NCBI RefSeq assembly: GCF_003086795.1
Contig: NZ_CP026003.1
Coordinates: 2,066,777-2,130,776, forward strand
Length of the DNA stretch: 64,000 bases
Source of the DNA: Stenotrophomonas sp. SAU14A_NAIMI4_5
GTDB lineage: Bacteria; Pseudomonadota; Gammaproteobacteria; Xanthomonadales; Xanthomonadaceae
Reading direction: 5' to 3'
Part shown: piece by piece, positions 52,949 through 64,000 of the stretch
How positions within the stretch are numbered: position 1 is the first letter of the stretch
Layout of the letters: every line of letters begins with the position of its first letter
Translations under genes and position numbers: made by a program
Notes under the pieces: generated by a model
Databases searched by the model: none
The model's input: only the letters and a program-made list of their open reading frames with translations
Told to the model about the DNA's origin: nothing

Positions 52949-52983
52949 CGGACCGGTCCCAGACCGTACGTCCGCGCTTTTTT
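52949..52983 (+). terminator. terminator-like hairpin in the carA leader
   Basis: CGGAC pairs with GTCCG and CGGTC with GACCG around a CCA loop, with a TAC bulge, followed by CGC and six T. It stands 69 bases before carA. If the promoter is the TACAAT box at 52919, this would be an attenuator; otherwise it ends upstream transcription. Confidence 0.55.
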
Positions 52984-53051
52984 GCAACCGGATTTCCGTG
53001 AAGCGCAGGCGTGACTTCGGCAGCCCCCTCGGTAGCCAAAGTGAGATTTCC

Positions 53052-54179
53052 GTGACCCAAGCCGCAATCCTCGTCCTCGAAGACGGCACCGTATTCGAGG
53101 GCGAATCCGTAGGCGCGCCCGGCCTGTCCGTCGGTGAGGTGGTGTTCAACACCGCCATGACCGGTTACCAGGAAGTGTTGACCGACCCGTCCTACGCCCG
53201 GCAGATGGTCACGCTGACCTATCCGCATATCGGCAACACCGGCATGACCGACCAGGACAATGAAGCGTCCAAGGTGTGGTCGGCTGGCCTGATCGTGCGC
53301 GACGTGCCGCGCCGTCCCAGCAACTGGCGCAGCCAGGTGTCGCTGCAGGACTGGCTGATCCAGCGTGGCGTGGTCGCCATCGCCGGCATCGACACCCGCA
53401 AACTGACCCGCATCCTGCGCGAGAAGGGCGCGCAGAACGGTGCGCTGATGGCCGGCGACATCGACGTGGAAAAGGCATTGGAAGCCGCCCGCAAGTTCCC
53501 GGGGCTGAAGGGCATGGATCTGGCCAAGGTCGTCACTACCGAGAAGACCTACACCTGGACCGAAGGCCAGCTGGACCTGGACGCCAACGCGTTCGTCAGC
53601 GTGCCGGCCAGGTTCAAGGTCGTGGCCTACGACTTCGGCGTGAAGACCAACATCCTGCGCATGCTCGCCGAGCGCGGCTGCGAAGTGACCGTGGTGCCGG
53701 CGCAGACCCCGGCTGCCGAGGTGCTGGCGCTGAAGCCGGACGGCGTGTTCCTGTCCAACGGCCCGGGTGACCCGGAACCGTGCGACTACGCCATCGAAGC
53801 GATCAAGACCTTCATCGACGTGAAGATCCCGACCTTCGGCATCTGCCTGGGCCACCAGCTGCTGGGCCTGGCCTCGGGCGCCAAGACCATGAAGATGGGC
53901 CACGGCCACCATGGTGCCAACCACCCGGTGCAGGACCTGGACGACGGCCGGGTGATGATCACCTCGCAGAACCACGGCTTCGCGGTCGACGAATCGACCC
54001 TGCCGGCGACCCTGCGCGTGACCCACCGTTCGCTGTTCGACGGCACCAACCAGGGCATCGCCCGCACCGACGTGCCGGCGTTCTCGTTCCAGGGTCACCC
54101 GGAAGCGTCGCCTGGCCCGACCGACGTGGGTCCGCTGTTCGACCGCTTCGTGGCCCTGATGGAACAGAGCAAGGCGTGA
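53052..54179 (+). CDS. carA: carbamoyl-phosphate synthase small subunit
   Basis: CarA hydrolyses glutamine and channels ammonia to CarB for arginine and pyrimidine synthesis. The 375-residue length is the family norm with the GTG at 53052 ([19 protein letters not shown]); a GTG at 52998 would add 18 residues without homology. The C-terminal glutaminase has the Cys in [12 protein letters not shown] and the His/Glu in [10 protein letters not shown]. carB follows after 149 bases. Confidence 0.97.
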   Translation: MTQAAILVLEDGTVFEGESVGAPGLSVGEVVFNTAMTGYQEVLTDPSYARQMVTLTYPHIGNTGMTDQDNEASKVWSAGLIVRDVPRRPSNWRSQVSLQDWLIQRGVVAIAGIDTRKLTRILREKGAQNGALMAGDIDVEKALEAARKFPGLKGMDLAKVVTTEKTYTWTEGQLDLDANAFVSVPARFKVVAYDFGVKTNILRMLAERGCEVTVVPAQTPAAEVLALKPDGVFLSNGPGDPEPCDYAIEAIKTFIDVKIPTFGICLGHQLLGLASGAKTMKMGHGHHGANHPVQDLDDGRVMITSQNHGFAVDESTLPATLRVTHRSLFDGTNQGIARTDVPAFSFQGHPEASPGPTDVGPLFDRFVALMEQSKA

Positions 54180-54328
54180 TCAGTTCGCCGCCGGCTTGCC
54201 GGTGGCGTCGCGATGGACCGTAAGCCCCCGCATCGCTGCTGCCCCTGGCGCGGCGCTGCGGATCAAGATTCCTGATCGACAGCGTGCGATCACCCCCCTT
54301 GTCACGCTGTACTGACTTAGAGAAGAAA

Positions 54329-57567
<3,239 letters not shown>

Positions 57568-57571
<4 letters not shown>

Positions 57572-58044
57572 GAGCCCCCATCACGATGAAGGGCGCGCAG
57601 AAGCTGCGCGATGAACTGGATCACCTGAAGTCGGTCAAGCGCCCGAAGGTGATCGCCGCGATCGCTGAAGCGCGTGAGCACGGCGACCTGAAGGAAAACG
57701 CCGAGTACCACGCCGCGCGCGAGGAGCAGGGCTTCATCGAAGGCCGCATCAAGCAGCTGGAAGGCGAGCTCTCGCACGCCGAGATCATCGACGTGAGCAA
57801 GCTCAATGCTGGCTCCAAGGTGGTGTTCGGCGCCAGCGTGACCCTGGCCGACGTGGAAACCGACGAAGAGAAGAAGTACCAGATCGTCGGTGACCTGGAA
57901 GCGGACATCAAGCTGGGGCTGATCGCCATTTCCTCGCCGGTGGCGCGCGCGATGATCGGCAAGCTGGAAGGCGATTCGATCGTGATCGACGCCCCGGCCG
58001 GCCAGCGCGAGTACGAGATCGTCAGCGTCAGCTACGTGGCCTGA
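57568..58044 (+). CDS. greA: transcription elongation factor GreA
   Basis: GreA rescues backtracked RNA polymerase by stimulating transcript cleavage. The 158-residue protein has the N-terminal coiled coil with the acidic tip [18 protein letters not shown] and the C-terminal FKBP-like domain (about 80-158, ending [10 protein letters not shown]). Its ATG is coupled to the carB stop, a common arrangement in this group. Confidence 0.97.
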
Positions 58045-58048
58045 CCGG

Positions 58049-58966
58049 GTGGCAACGGCGACCCTGTTGTTGCCGGCACGCAGCCGCTTTGCAGCGGCTG
58101 CACTGCCAGACGAGGTGGCGCGCGCCCTGGGCCGCGCCACCGCCGTGCAGCGGGATGCGGGTGAACGCGCCCAGCTGCAGCGCCACTTCACCGTGGCCGC
58201 GCCGCACTGGCCGGTCGCCGCACTGACCCGCCAGCGCGATGTCGGCGATGCCGCTGGCGCGTGCTGGCTGCGCGCCGATCCGGCCTGCATGGTGCCGGAC
58301 ATGCACGGTGCGCGGATGATGGGCCACGGCGAGACGCTGCGGCCGACCCTGGCCGACAGCCTTGCGCTGCTGCCGGTGCTGCAGCCGTTGTTCGCCGATG
58401 CCGGCTTCGTGCTGGATGCGCCGGACCCGGCGCGCTGGTACCTGCGCCTGCCGATCGACATCGACCTGCCGACCTTCGACAGCCCCGACGACGTGCTGGG
58501 CGATGACCTGTTCTCGCACCTGCCCGAAGGCGAGGCCGGCCGTCGCTGGCGTGCCCTGATGACCGAGGCCCAGGTGCTGCTGCACAACCATTCGTGGAAC
58601 CAGCAGCGTGCCGCACAGGGCCAGCAGCCGATCAATTCCCTGTGGTTCTGGGGCGGCGGCGTGATGCCGGTCTCGGTGACCACGCAGCACGTGCAGGTAC
58701 GCAGCCGCGACGCCCTGCTGCAGGGCCTGGCCCAGGCTGCCGGCGTATCGGTCGATGGCGAGCAGTCCGTCGATGCCCTGGTCGACCTGCGCCAGCTGCG
58801 TTCGCTGCAGCAGCTGGGCAACGATGCCATCCGCCCGCTGCTGGTGGCCTTGCAACGCGGTGAGCTGCAGCGCTTGGTGCTGGATTTCGAAGACGGCCTG
58901 CAGTTCCAGCTGGACAAGCGCCAGCGCTGGCAGTTCTGGAAAAAGCCCCGCCAGCTGCACGACTGA
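58049..58966 (+). CDS. uncharacterised protein (COG4255-like)
   Basis: The 305-residue protein begins at the GTG 58049, five bases after greA. It has no membrane segment or signal peptide. Conserved-looking stretches include WLRADPACMVPDMHGARMMG, INSLWFWGGGVMP and a basic C-terminus (WQFWKKPRQLHD). It resembles a family of proteins from Xanthomonadales and other proteobacteria sometimes annotated as phosphoglycerate mutase-like; I see no phosphatase histidine motif to support that. Linked to recJ two genes on. Function unknown. Confidence 0.8.
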   Translation: MATATLLLPARSRFAAAALPDEVARALGRATAVQRDAGERAQLQRHFTVAAPHWPVAALTRQRDVGDAAGACWLRADPACMVPDMHGARMMGHGETLRPTLADSLALLPVLQPLFADAGFVLDAPDPARWYLRLPIDIDLPTFDSPDDVLGDDLFSHLPEGEAGRRWRALMTEAQVLLHNHSWNQQRAAQGQQPINSLWFWGGGVMPVSVTTQHVQVRSRDALLQGLAQAAGVSVDGEQSVDALVDLRQLRSLQQLGNDAIRPLLVALQRGELQRLVLDFEDGLQFQLDKRQRWQFWKKPRQLHD

Positions 58967-58982
58967 GCGGTGTCGGAGGAGC

Positions 58983-59021
58983 GGGGTCGGATCCCGTTGC
59001 TGCGCAACGGGCTCTGACCCC
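58983..59021. repeat. GGGGTC...GACCCC hairpin repeat, copy 7
   Basis: Inner stem CCCGTTGC / GCAACGGG between the conserved ends. Confidence 0.75.
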
Positions 59022-59024
59022 AGA

Positions 59025-59181
59025 TGTGCCGACCAAGGTCGACACCTACCAACAGCGGCACGGGGTCGGATCCGTTTTCCTTGGGAAAACGGCTCTGACC
59101 CCATCTCGAATATCGGTATCTGACAGATGTGTCGACCAAGGTCGACACCTACCAGAAGCCGTGCCGACCAACGGTCGGCAC
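59025..59181. repeat. three SMAG-like GTG(C/T)CGACC palindromes
   Basis: Units at 59025-59045, 59129-59148 and 59161-59181, each followed by CACCTACC or CACCCACC. Copy 8 of the hairpin repeat lies between the first and second. Confidence 0.7.
59062..59102. repeat. GGGGTC...GACCCC hairpin repeat, copy 8
   Basis: Inner stem CGTTTTCC / GGAAAACG between the conserved ends. Confidence 0.75.
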
Positions 59182-59280
59182 CCACCAACAGCCGCGTGAA
59201 CCTGCCATTCCACGGATAGCCCGCTGTTGCTGTTGCTTTGGCTGTTGCCTCTGCAGGTGCAGGGCGCAGCCCTGCCAACC

Positions 59281-60312
59281 TCACTTCACCGTACTGACCA
59301 CCGTAGGCAGCTGCCAATGCCCGCCCGGCATGCCGCGGCACTGGCCGGTCGTGAACTCACTGCTCTTCACGAAGCGCGCGCCATCCCACGCCCAGTCATG
59401 GCCGGAAATGCAGTCGCCGATGCCGCGGCCACGGAAGCGCCCCTGCAGCAGGCGCGACTCCCGATCAAAGTCCTCCGCATCGGAGGTCACGAACTGCGCC
59501 TGGTACGGCGCCTTGTCCTGCACCACCCAGTAGCCGCTGCTGAAGTTGTATGCCCCCCTGAAGCAGCTGGTGCTGGCCAGCACATGCCCGGCATCAAGCC
59601 GCTGGATCTCGATCTCATCCTGCTCGCCCTCGCTTACGCGCATGCATTCGTCGGCATCCGGAAGCGCAGCGATCATCGCCTTGCGCAGCGCCGGCACCTT
59701 GGCCAATGCCGCATCCGTGCTGCGCGGTACCAACAGCGCACCACGCACGATCACCGGCACCGGCAGTGCTGCCGGCACGCTCGCTTCCGCCTTGTCGCCA
59801 CGGCGCACCAGCGCACCAGGCGTTCCCAGCCGACCCTGCGCCTCATCCATCTTCAACAGCACGGCCGTGGCGCCGCTGTCGGAGATCGGCCACAGCTTGC
59901 CCTTGCCATCGACGATCTCGATGCGCGCCTTGCGGGGCAGGGCGGCGACCAGGGCATCGGTCTGCGCCTGCTTCAGCAACACCTTCTCGGCATTGCCGGT
60001 GTCCTGCACGGGACCCAGGTCCTTGCCATTCAGGCGCAGGCGCAGCGCGCCGGTCGGCATCGGGCTTTCACCATCCTCGCCATTGCGCAGGCGCGCGATC
60101 ACCGGCGCATTGGGGCCACCTGCACGTTCCAGCATCAGGCTGAGTAGGTTGCCGGGCTCTTCAGCGCTGTAACCCACGGCGCGGCAGGTGCGGGTGTTGT
60201 CACAGGCCAGCGACCAGTCGTTGTGCTCGAACTCCACGCCGGCCTTTGGTTCGGGCGTAGCGGCGTGGGCGGCCGGGGCCAGGGTGAGGGCCAGAAAAAG
60301 AATGTGGCGCAT
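59281..60312 (-). CDS. secreted DUF1176 protein
   Basis: The 343-residue protein has a signal peptide (MRHILFLALTLAPAAHAA) and the DUF1176 pattern: EFEHNDWSLACDNTRTCRAVGYS near the mature N-terminus with its cysteine pair, and SGYWVVQDKAPYQAQFVT, CISGHDWAWDGARFV near the end. Members are periplasmic proteins of unknown function. It is convergent with the COG4255-like gene and divergent from recJ. Confidence 0.87.
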   Translation of the reverse strand: MRHILFLALTLAPAAHAATPEPKAGVEFEHNDWSLACDNTRTCRAVGYSAEEPGNLLSLMLERAGGPNAPVIARLRNGEDGESPMPTGALRLRLNGKDLGPVQDTGNAEKVLLKQAQTDALVAALPRKARIEIVDGKGKLWPISDSGATAVLLKMDEAQGRLGTPGALVRRGDKAEASVPAALPVPVIVRGALLVPRSTDAALAKVPALRKAMIAALPDADECMRVSEGEQDEIEIQRLDAGHVLASTSCFRGAYNFSSGYWVVQDKAPYQAQFVTSDAEDFDRESRLLQGRFRGRGIGDCISGHDWAWDGARFVKSSEFTTGQCRGMPGGHWQLPTVVSTVK

Positions 60313-60379
60313 GGACAGAAATCCGTTTCGGGGCCGGCAAGCATGGAAGAAACGGCGGGGGATTCCAAATGCTTCAGAC

Positions 60380-60416
60380 GGGGTCAGACCCCTCTGCGGG
60401 CAGAGGGGTCTGACCC
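60380..60416. repeat. GGGGTC...GACCCC hairpin repeat, copy 9
   Basis: GGGGTCAGACCCCTCTGC and GCAGAGGGGTCTGACCCC form one uninterrupted stem. Confidence 0.75.
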
Positions 60417-60437
60417 CGGACTCCAAATGCCTGGAAT

Positions 60438-60474
60438 GGGGTCAGATCTCTCTGCCCGCAGAGGGCTCTGACCC
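60438..60474. repeat. GGGGTC...GACCC hairpin repeat, copy 10
   Basis: A related unit with inner CTCTCTGC / GCAGAG, 21 bases from copy 9, in the region upstream of recJ. Confidence 0.7.
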
Positions 60475-60521
60475 TGTCTCCAGCCCCGCGTTATCATGGT
60501 GACGTCTTCCGCAACCCGGCG

Positions 60522-62285
60522 ATGCCGATGTCCCTTGCCGCCGATGCTGCGCTGCCTGTGTCCGATACCCCGATGATCCTGCGCCGCGAGCCGGTGCAGC
60601 CTGGTGCATGGCCCGACGACACGCTGCCGCTGCTGGCCCGCCTGTACGCCAGCCGCGGCGCGACCACGCCGGACCTTGCGCTGCCGCGGCTGGGCAACCT
60701 GCATGCGCCTGAGCTGCTGACCGGCATCGACGCGGCGGTCGCGCTGCTGGTCGAGGCCATCGCCAACGACAAGCGCATCCTGGTGGTGGGCGATTTTGAT
60801 TGCGATGGCGCCACCGCCTGCGCGGTCGGCGTGCGCGGCCTGCGCATGCTCGGCGCGCAGCACGTGTTCCATGCCGTGCCCAACCGCATGGTGCATGGCT
60901 ACGGCCTGTCGCCCTCGCTGGTGGAGGAGCTGGCCGAGCTGCAGCCAGACCTGCTGGTCACCGTCGACCACGGCATTGCCTGCCATGCCGGCGTCAACGC
61001 CGCCAAGGCGCGCGGGTGGCAGGTGCTGGTCACCGACCACCATCTGCCGGGACCGCTGCTGCCACCGGCCGATGTCATCGTCGACCCGAACCTGGAAGGC
61101 GACGGCTTCCCCAGCAAGTCGCTGGCCGGTGTCGGCGTCATCTTCTACGTGCTGATGGCCCTGCGCCGGCAGATGCGCGAGGCCGGTGTCTTCGCCGATG
61201 GCAAGGGCCCGGACCTGACCACGCTGCTGGATCTGGTGGCAGTCGGTACCGTTGCCGATCTGGTGGTGCTGGACGCCAACAACCGCGCCCTGGTCAGCGC
61301 TGGCCTGCGTCGGCTGCGTGCCGGCCATGCCTGCGTCGGCCTGAAAGCGCTGATCGAAGCCAGCGGTCGTGATGCCGCACGGCTGACGGCCACCGACATT
61401 GGTTTCGCGCTCGGCCCACGCCTCAATGCGGCCGGCCGCCTCGAGGACATGGCGCTCGGCATTGCCCTGCTGCTGGCCGAAGATCCGCGCCAGGCCCGCG
61501 ACATCGCCCAGACCCTGGAGCAGATCAACGCCGAGCGCCGCGCCGTGCAGCAGTCGATGACAGACGCCGCCGAGCAGGCGCTGTCGCGCGTGGTGCTGCA
61601 GTCCGAGGGCGAGCGCCCGGTGGCGGCCTGCCTGTTCGATGCCGACTGGCACCCCGGCGTGGTCGGCCTGGTCGCATCGAAGATGAAGGACCGCCTGCAC
61701 CGCCCGGTGATCGCCTTTGCACCCGCCGAGCCAGGTGCGGATACCCTGCGCGGATCGGCCCGTTCGATCCCGGGCCTGCATATCCGTGACGCACTGGCGC
61801 TGGTCGATGCGCGCCATCCCGGCCTGGTCGAGCGCTTTGGCGGCCACGCGATGGCCGCCGGCCTGAGCATGCGCCTGGAGCATCTGCCCGCGTTCAAGGC
61901 CGCCTTCGTCGCCATCGTGCAGGAAGTGCTGGACCCGGCTGCGTTGCAGCAGCACGTGCTCAGCGATGGCGAACTGGGTGTGCACGAACTCGACCACCGT
62001 CACGCCGACGCCCTGCGCCTGGCCGGCCCCTGGGGCCAGGGCTTCCCCGAGCCGCTGTTCGACGGCCATTTCGAAGTGGCCAACTGGCGCGTGCTGAAGG
62101 AGCGCCACCTGAAGCTGGAACTGCGCCTGCCCGGCCTGCCGGGCACGGTCAACGCCATCCACTTCGGCGGCTGGCACGGCAATGCACCGAGCCGCCACGT
62201 GCACCTGGCCTACCGCCTGGCCTGCGATGATTACCGCGGCGGCACCGCGATCCAGCTGATCGTCGAGCACTGCCTACCTGCGTGA
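60522..62285 (+). CDS. recJ: single-stranded-DNA exonuclease RecJ
   Basis: RecJ degrades single-stranded DNA 5' to 3' in recombination and mismatch repair. The 587-residue protein has the DHH motifs: VVGDFDCDGATA, VTVDHGIACH, VTDHHLPG and DLVAVGTVADLV, then the DHHA1 region with RFGGHAMAAGLSM, and a C-terminal OB domain. Two in-frame ATG codons (60522 and 60528) are both plausible starts. Two SMAG units follow it. Confidence 0.96.
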   Translation: MPMSLAADAALPVSDTPMILRREPVQPGAWPDDTLPLLARLYASRGATTPDLALPRLGNLHAPELLTGIDAAVALLVEAIANDKRILVVGDFDCDGATACAVGVRGLRMLGAQHVFHAVPNRMVHGYGLSPSLVEELAELQPDLLVTVDHGIACHAGVNAAKARGWQVLVTDHHLPGPLLPPADVIVDPNLEGDGFPSKSLAGVGVIFYVLMALRRQMREAGVFADGKGPDLTTLLDLVAVGTVADLVVLDANNRALVSAGLRRLRAGHACVGLKALIEASGRDAARLTATDIGFALGPRLNAAGRLEDMALGIALLLAEDPRQARDIAQTLEQINAERRAVQQSMTDAAEQALSRVVLQSEGERPVAACLFDADWHPGVVGLVASKMKDRLHRPVIAFAPAEPGADTLRGSARSIPGLHIRDALALVDARHPGLVERFGGHAMAAGLSMRLEHLPAFKAAFVAIVQEVLDPAALQQHVLSDGELGVHELDHRHADALRLAGPWGQGFPEPLFDGHFEVANWRVLKERHLKLELRLPGLPGTVNAIHFGGWHGNAPSRHVHLAYRLACDDYRGGTAIQLIVEHCLPA

Positions 62286-62309
62286 CGGCGGAGTGCCGCG
62301 CTTCGCGTT

Positions 62310-62375
62310 CGCCGGGCATGGCCCGGCGCTACCAGAGGCCCCGCACGCTGCGGTAGCGCCGGGCCATGCCCGGCG
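62310..62375. repeat. SMAG inverted pair after recJ
   Basis: CGCCGGGC-ATG-GCCCGGCG followed by CTAC (62310-62332) faces GTAGCGCCGGGC-CAT-GCCCGGCG (62353-62375). The pair would form a long hairpin 24 bases after the recJ stop. Confidence 0.8.
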
Positions 62376-62455
62376 GACTGCATCCACGTTCGACCCGTAA
62401 CCCCACCTGCCGTGTTGGTGCGTTAAACCGTCCACGATCCCACTGGAGCCGTGCC

Positions 62456-64000
62456 ATGGTCTTTGCCCGCTGTGCCCCCCTGATCCTGCTGGTGCTGGCG
62501 GCCTGGCCCGTTGACGCGCAGTCGCCCCGCCACGCGCGGCCTCAGCCCAGCACGCCGCTGCTGATCGCCCCGGCCGCCGAACAGCCGATCCAGCTGCGCG
62601 AGGCGCGCATCGAGGGCGAGGTCCAGGCGGGCATCGCGCAGACCCGCATCACCCTGGAGTTCCATAATCCCAACAGCCGCGTGCTGGAAGGCGAGCTGCA
62701 GTTCCCGTTGGGGGATGGCCAGCAGATCAGCGGCTTCGCGCTGGACATCAATGGTGAGCTGCGCGAGGCGGTGCCGGTGCCGAAGGATCGCGGCCGCCAG
62801 GTCTTCGAGGAGATCGCGCGCCGCGGTGTCGACCCGGGCCTGCTGGAACAGACGGCGGGCAACCAGTTCCGCCTGCGCGTGTATCCGCTGCCGGCCGGCG
62901 GCAGTCGCCGCGTGCAGCTGGTGGTGCGTGAGCCGCTGGCCTACGCCGGTAACGGCTGGCAATGGGCATTGCCGCTGCAGTTCGCTGCAGGCGCGGGCTC
63001 GGTGAAGCTGGATCTGCAGGCAGCAGGCGCTGCGACTACCGGCAAGGCGCCATTCGCCCTGCAGGGCGGTCAGCTGCACTGGCAGGGGCGTGGCGCACAA
63101 CTGCCGGCACAGCTGCAGTGGACCCTGCCTGCGGTGCGCCAGTCGCAGGTGCAGGTGGCGAAGTGGCAGGACGGTCACTACCTGCTGGCCCAGCTGCCGG
63201 TGCCCGCTGACCGTGCGCCGCGCACGGTGCCGAGCGAGGTCGGCCTGCTCTGGGATGGCTCCGGTTCCGCCGGCCAGCGCGACCGCACCCGCGAGTTCGC
63301 GCTGCTGGACCGCTACTTCGCGGCGATGGGCGAGGGCAATGTCGTGCTGACCGTGCTGCGCGACCGCCCCGAGGCCGAGCGGCGGTTCCGCATCCGCAAG
63401 GGCGACTGGAGCGCGCTGCGCCAGGCGCTGCAGCAGGTACGGCCGGACGGCGCCAGCGCGCTGGCCAACTGGCAGCCGCAGCCCGGCGTAAAGGAATACC
63501 TGCTGGTCAGTGATGGCCTGCTGACCTACGGCCCGGAAGCACTGCCGACGCTTGCCGCTGGCCAGCGCCTGTTCGCGATCAGCAGTGCCGGCGCACGCAC
63601 GGATGTCACCCGTCTGCGTGGCTGGAGCGAGGCCCACGGCGGCCGTTTCGTGGCGCTGGGCAATGACCTGCAGGCTGCCACGCGCGAACTGCTGTCCGCG
63701 CCGCTGGATATCCAGATCGACGCCGGGCGTGGCGTGCAGGATGTGGTGATCGATCGCCGCAGCGAAGCGCAGGGCTGGCTCTGGCTGCATGCTCGCCTCG
63801 CGGCCGAGGGCGTGCCGATGCGCGTGCGCGTCGATGGGGGCGAATGGCAGGCGCTACCGTCGACCACCCGCAGCGACGATGGCGACCTGCTGGCTGGCCT
63901 GTGGGCGCAGGCGCGCCTGCAGCAGCTGGCGGTGGACCGGCGCAGCAACCGCGAAGCGATGCAGCGCCTGTCGCAGCAGTTCGGGCTGGTGGGCCCGGAT
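62456..64000 (+). CDS. VIT/VWA-domain envelope protein (truncated by the window edge)
   Basis: The visible 515 residues start with a signal peptide (ILLVLAAWPVDAQ) and a VIT domain (about 40-170: REARIEGEVQAGIAQTRITLEFHN, LEGELQFPLGDGQQISGF, GNQFRLRVYPLPAGGSRRVQL). A VWA-like domain follows (about 255-400, with VGLLWDGSGSAGQRDR in place of the usual DxSxS, and YLLVSDGLLTYG). No stop is reached by 64000, so the C-terminus is missing. Such proteins are surface or periplasmic and of unknown role. Confidence 0.82.
   Translation, partial: MVFARCAPLILLVLAAWPVDAQSPRHARPQPSTPLLIAPAAEQPIQLREARIEGEVQAGIAQTRITLEFHNPNSRVLEGELQFPLGDGQQISGFALDINGELREAVPVPKDRGRQVFEEIARRGVDPGLLEQTAGNQFRLRVYPLPAGGSRRVQLVVREPLAYAGNGWQWALPLQFAAGAGSVKLDLQAAGAATTGKAPFALQGGQLHWQGRGAQLPAQLQWTLPAVRQSQVQVAKWQDGHYLLAQLPVPADRAPRTVPSEVGLLWDGSGSAGQRDRTREFALLDRYFAAMGEGNVVLTVLRDRPEAERRFRIRKGDWSALRQALQQVRPDGASALANWQPQPGVKEYLLVSDGLLTYGPEALPTLAAGQRLFAISSAGARTDVTRLRGWSEAHGGRFVALGNDLQAATRELLSAPLDIQIDAGRGVQDVVIDRRSEAQGWLWLHARLAAEGVPMRVRVDGGEWQALPSTTRSDDGDLLAGLWAQARLQQLAVDRRSNREAMQRLSQQFGLVGPD

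Larger units (their letters stand above)
52726..53051. other. intergenic region dapB-carA with two facing hairpins and a leader terminator
   Basis: It contains GGGGTC-type repeats at 52731-52769 and 52784-52823, then AT-richer sequence with possible -10 boxes (TATAAC near 52887 and TACAAT at 52919-52924), then a terminator-like hairpin (52949-52983). The bases ATTTCCGTGA occur twice (52992 and 53046), each ending in a possible GTG start for carA. Confidence 0.7.
58967..59280. other. 314-base repeat island between convergent genes
   Basis: It is built from GGGGTC hairpins (58983-59021, 59062-59102), GTGCCGACC/GTGTCGACC palindromes (59025-59045, 59129-59148, 59161-59181) and the pyrimidine-rich tail ending in GTGCAGGGC...GCCCTGCC (59222-59280) known from the composite repeats. 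No gene is seen. Confidence 0.8.

Overview
This is a chromosomal window from a high-GC gammaproteobacterium of the family Xanthomonadaceae. It is most likely a member of the Stenotrophomonas maltophilia complex. Three things point there: the very GC-rich codon use, protein families typical of Xanthomonadales (large TonB-dependent receptors, a TrpR-like gene heading the his operon, a FeoB-associated Cys-rich peptide), and many short palindromes beginning GTAG that match the SMAG repeats described for S. maltophilia. No tRNA, rRNA, CRISPR array, prophage or intact insertion sequence is visible. Both edges cut genes: a possible 3' tail at the left and a VIT/VWA-type protein at the right.

Layout. 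0.4-7.9 kb: a complete histidine operon, a TrpR-like regulator followed by hisG-D-C-B-H-A-F-IE, mostly with 4-base start/stop overlaps, preceded by a near-perfect 24-bp palindromic operator. 8.1-9.7 kb: a secreted metallophosphoesterase. 9.8-30.1 kb: a glycan/mannoside utilisation locus. It holds glucokinase, a Tat-exported glycosylasparaginase, CutC, two TonB-dependent receptors, a GH92 alpha-mannosidase, a LacI-family regulator, a FucP-like sugar permease, a PfkB kinase, an AGE-family mannose isomerase-like enzyme and a GH2 beta-mannosidase. A shared palindrome (consensus TTGGATCGATCTAA) sits before glk, before both receptors and before the GH92 operon, and once more inside the kinase gene, so the local LacI protein probably controls the whole locus. 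The implied route is uptake of mannose-rich N-glycan fragments through the outer membrane, periplasmic release of mannose, import, isomerisation to fructose, phosphorylation to fructose-6-phosphate, and removal of the last GlcNAc-Asn linkage by the asparaginase.

30.2-32.2 kb: methionine salvage genes mtnB-mtnD-mtnC. 32.7-35.7 kb: two paralogous APC amino-acid permeases. 35.9-42.3 kb: a NUDIX protein, serA divergent from a D-2-hydroxyglutarate dehydrogenase-type flavoenzyme, and a DUF2388/DUF4105/lipoprotein group. 42.4-42.6 kb: a transposase remnant. 42.6-48.6 kb: an EF-P-like factor, an SDR dehydrogenase, a PAS-GGDEF-EAL protein, and the leucine-catabolic genes for HMG-CoA lyase and methylglutaconyl-CoA hydratase. 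48.7-51.1 kb: feoA-feoB plus a Cys-rich partner. 51.1-58 kb: an SDR reductase, dapB, carA, carB, greA. 58-64 kb: a COG4255-like protein, a DUF1176 protein, recJ, and the truncated VIT protein.

The gaps between genes carry three families of structured repeats: SMAG palindromes, about 40-bp hairpins bounded by GGGGTC and GACCC, and a larger composite element with a conserved loop and covarying arms. Several of these reach into genes. Three genes end at the TAG of a SMAG head, and one signal peptide is encoded by SMAG sequence. All functions are inferred from sequence and context only.
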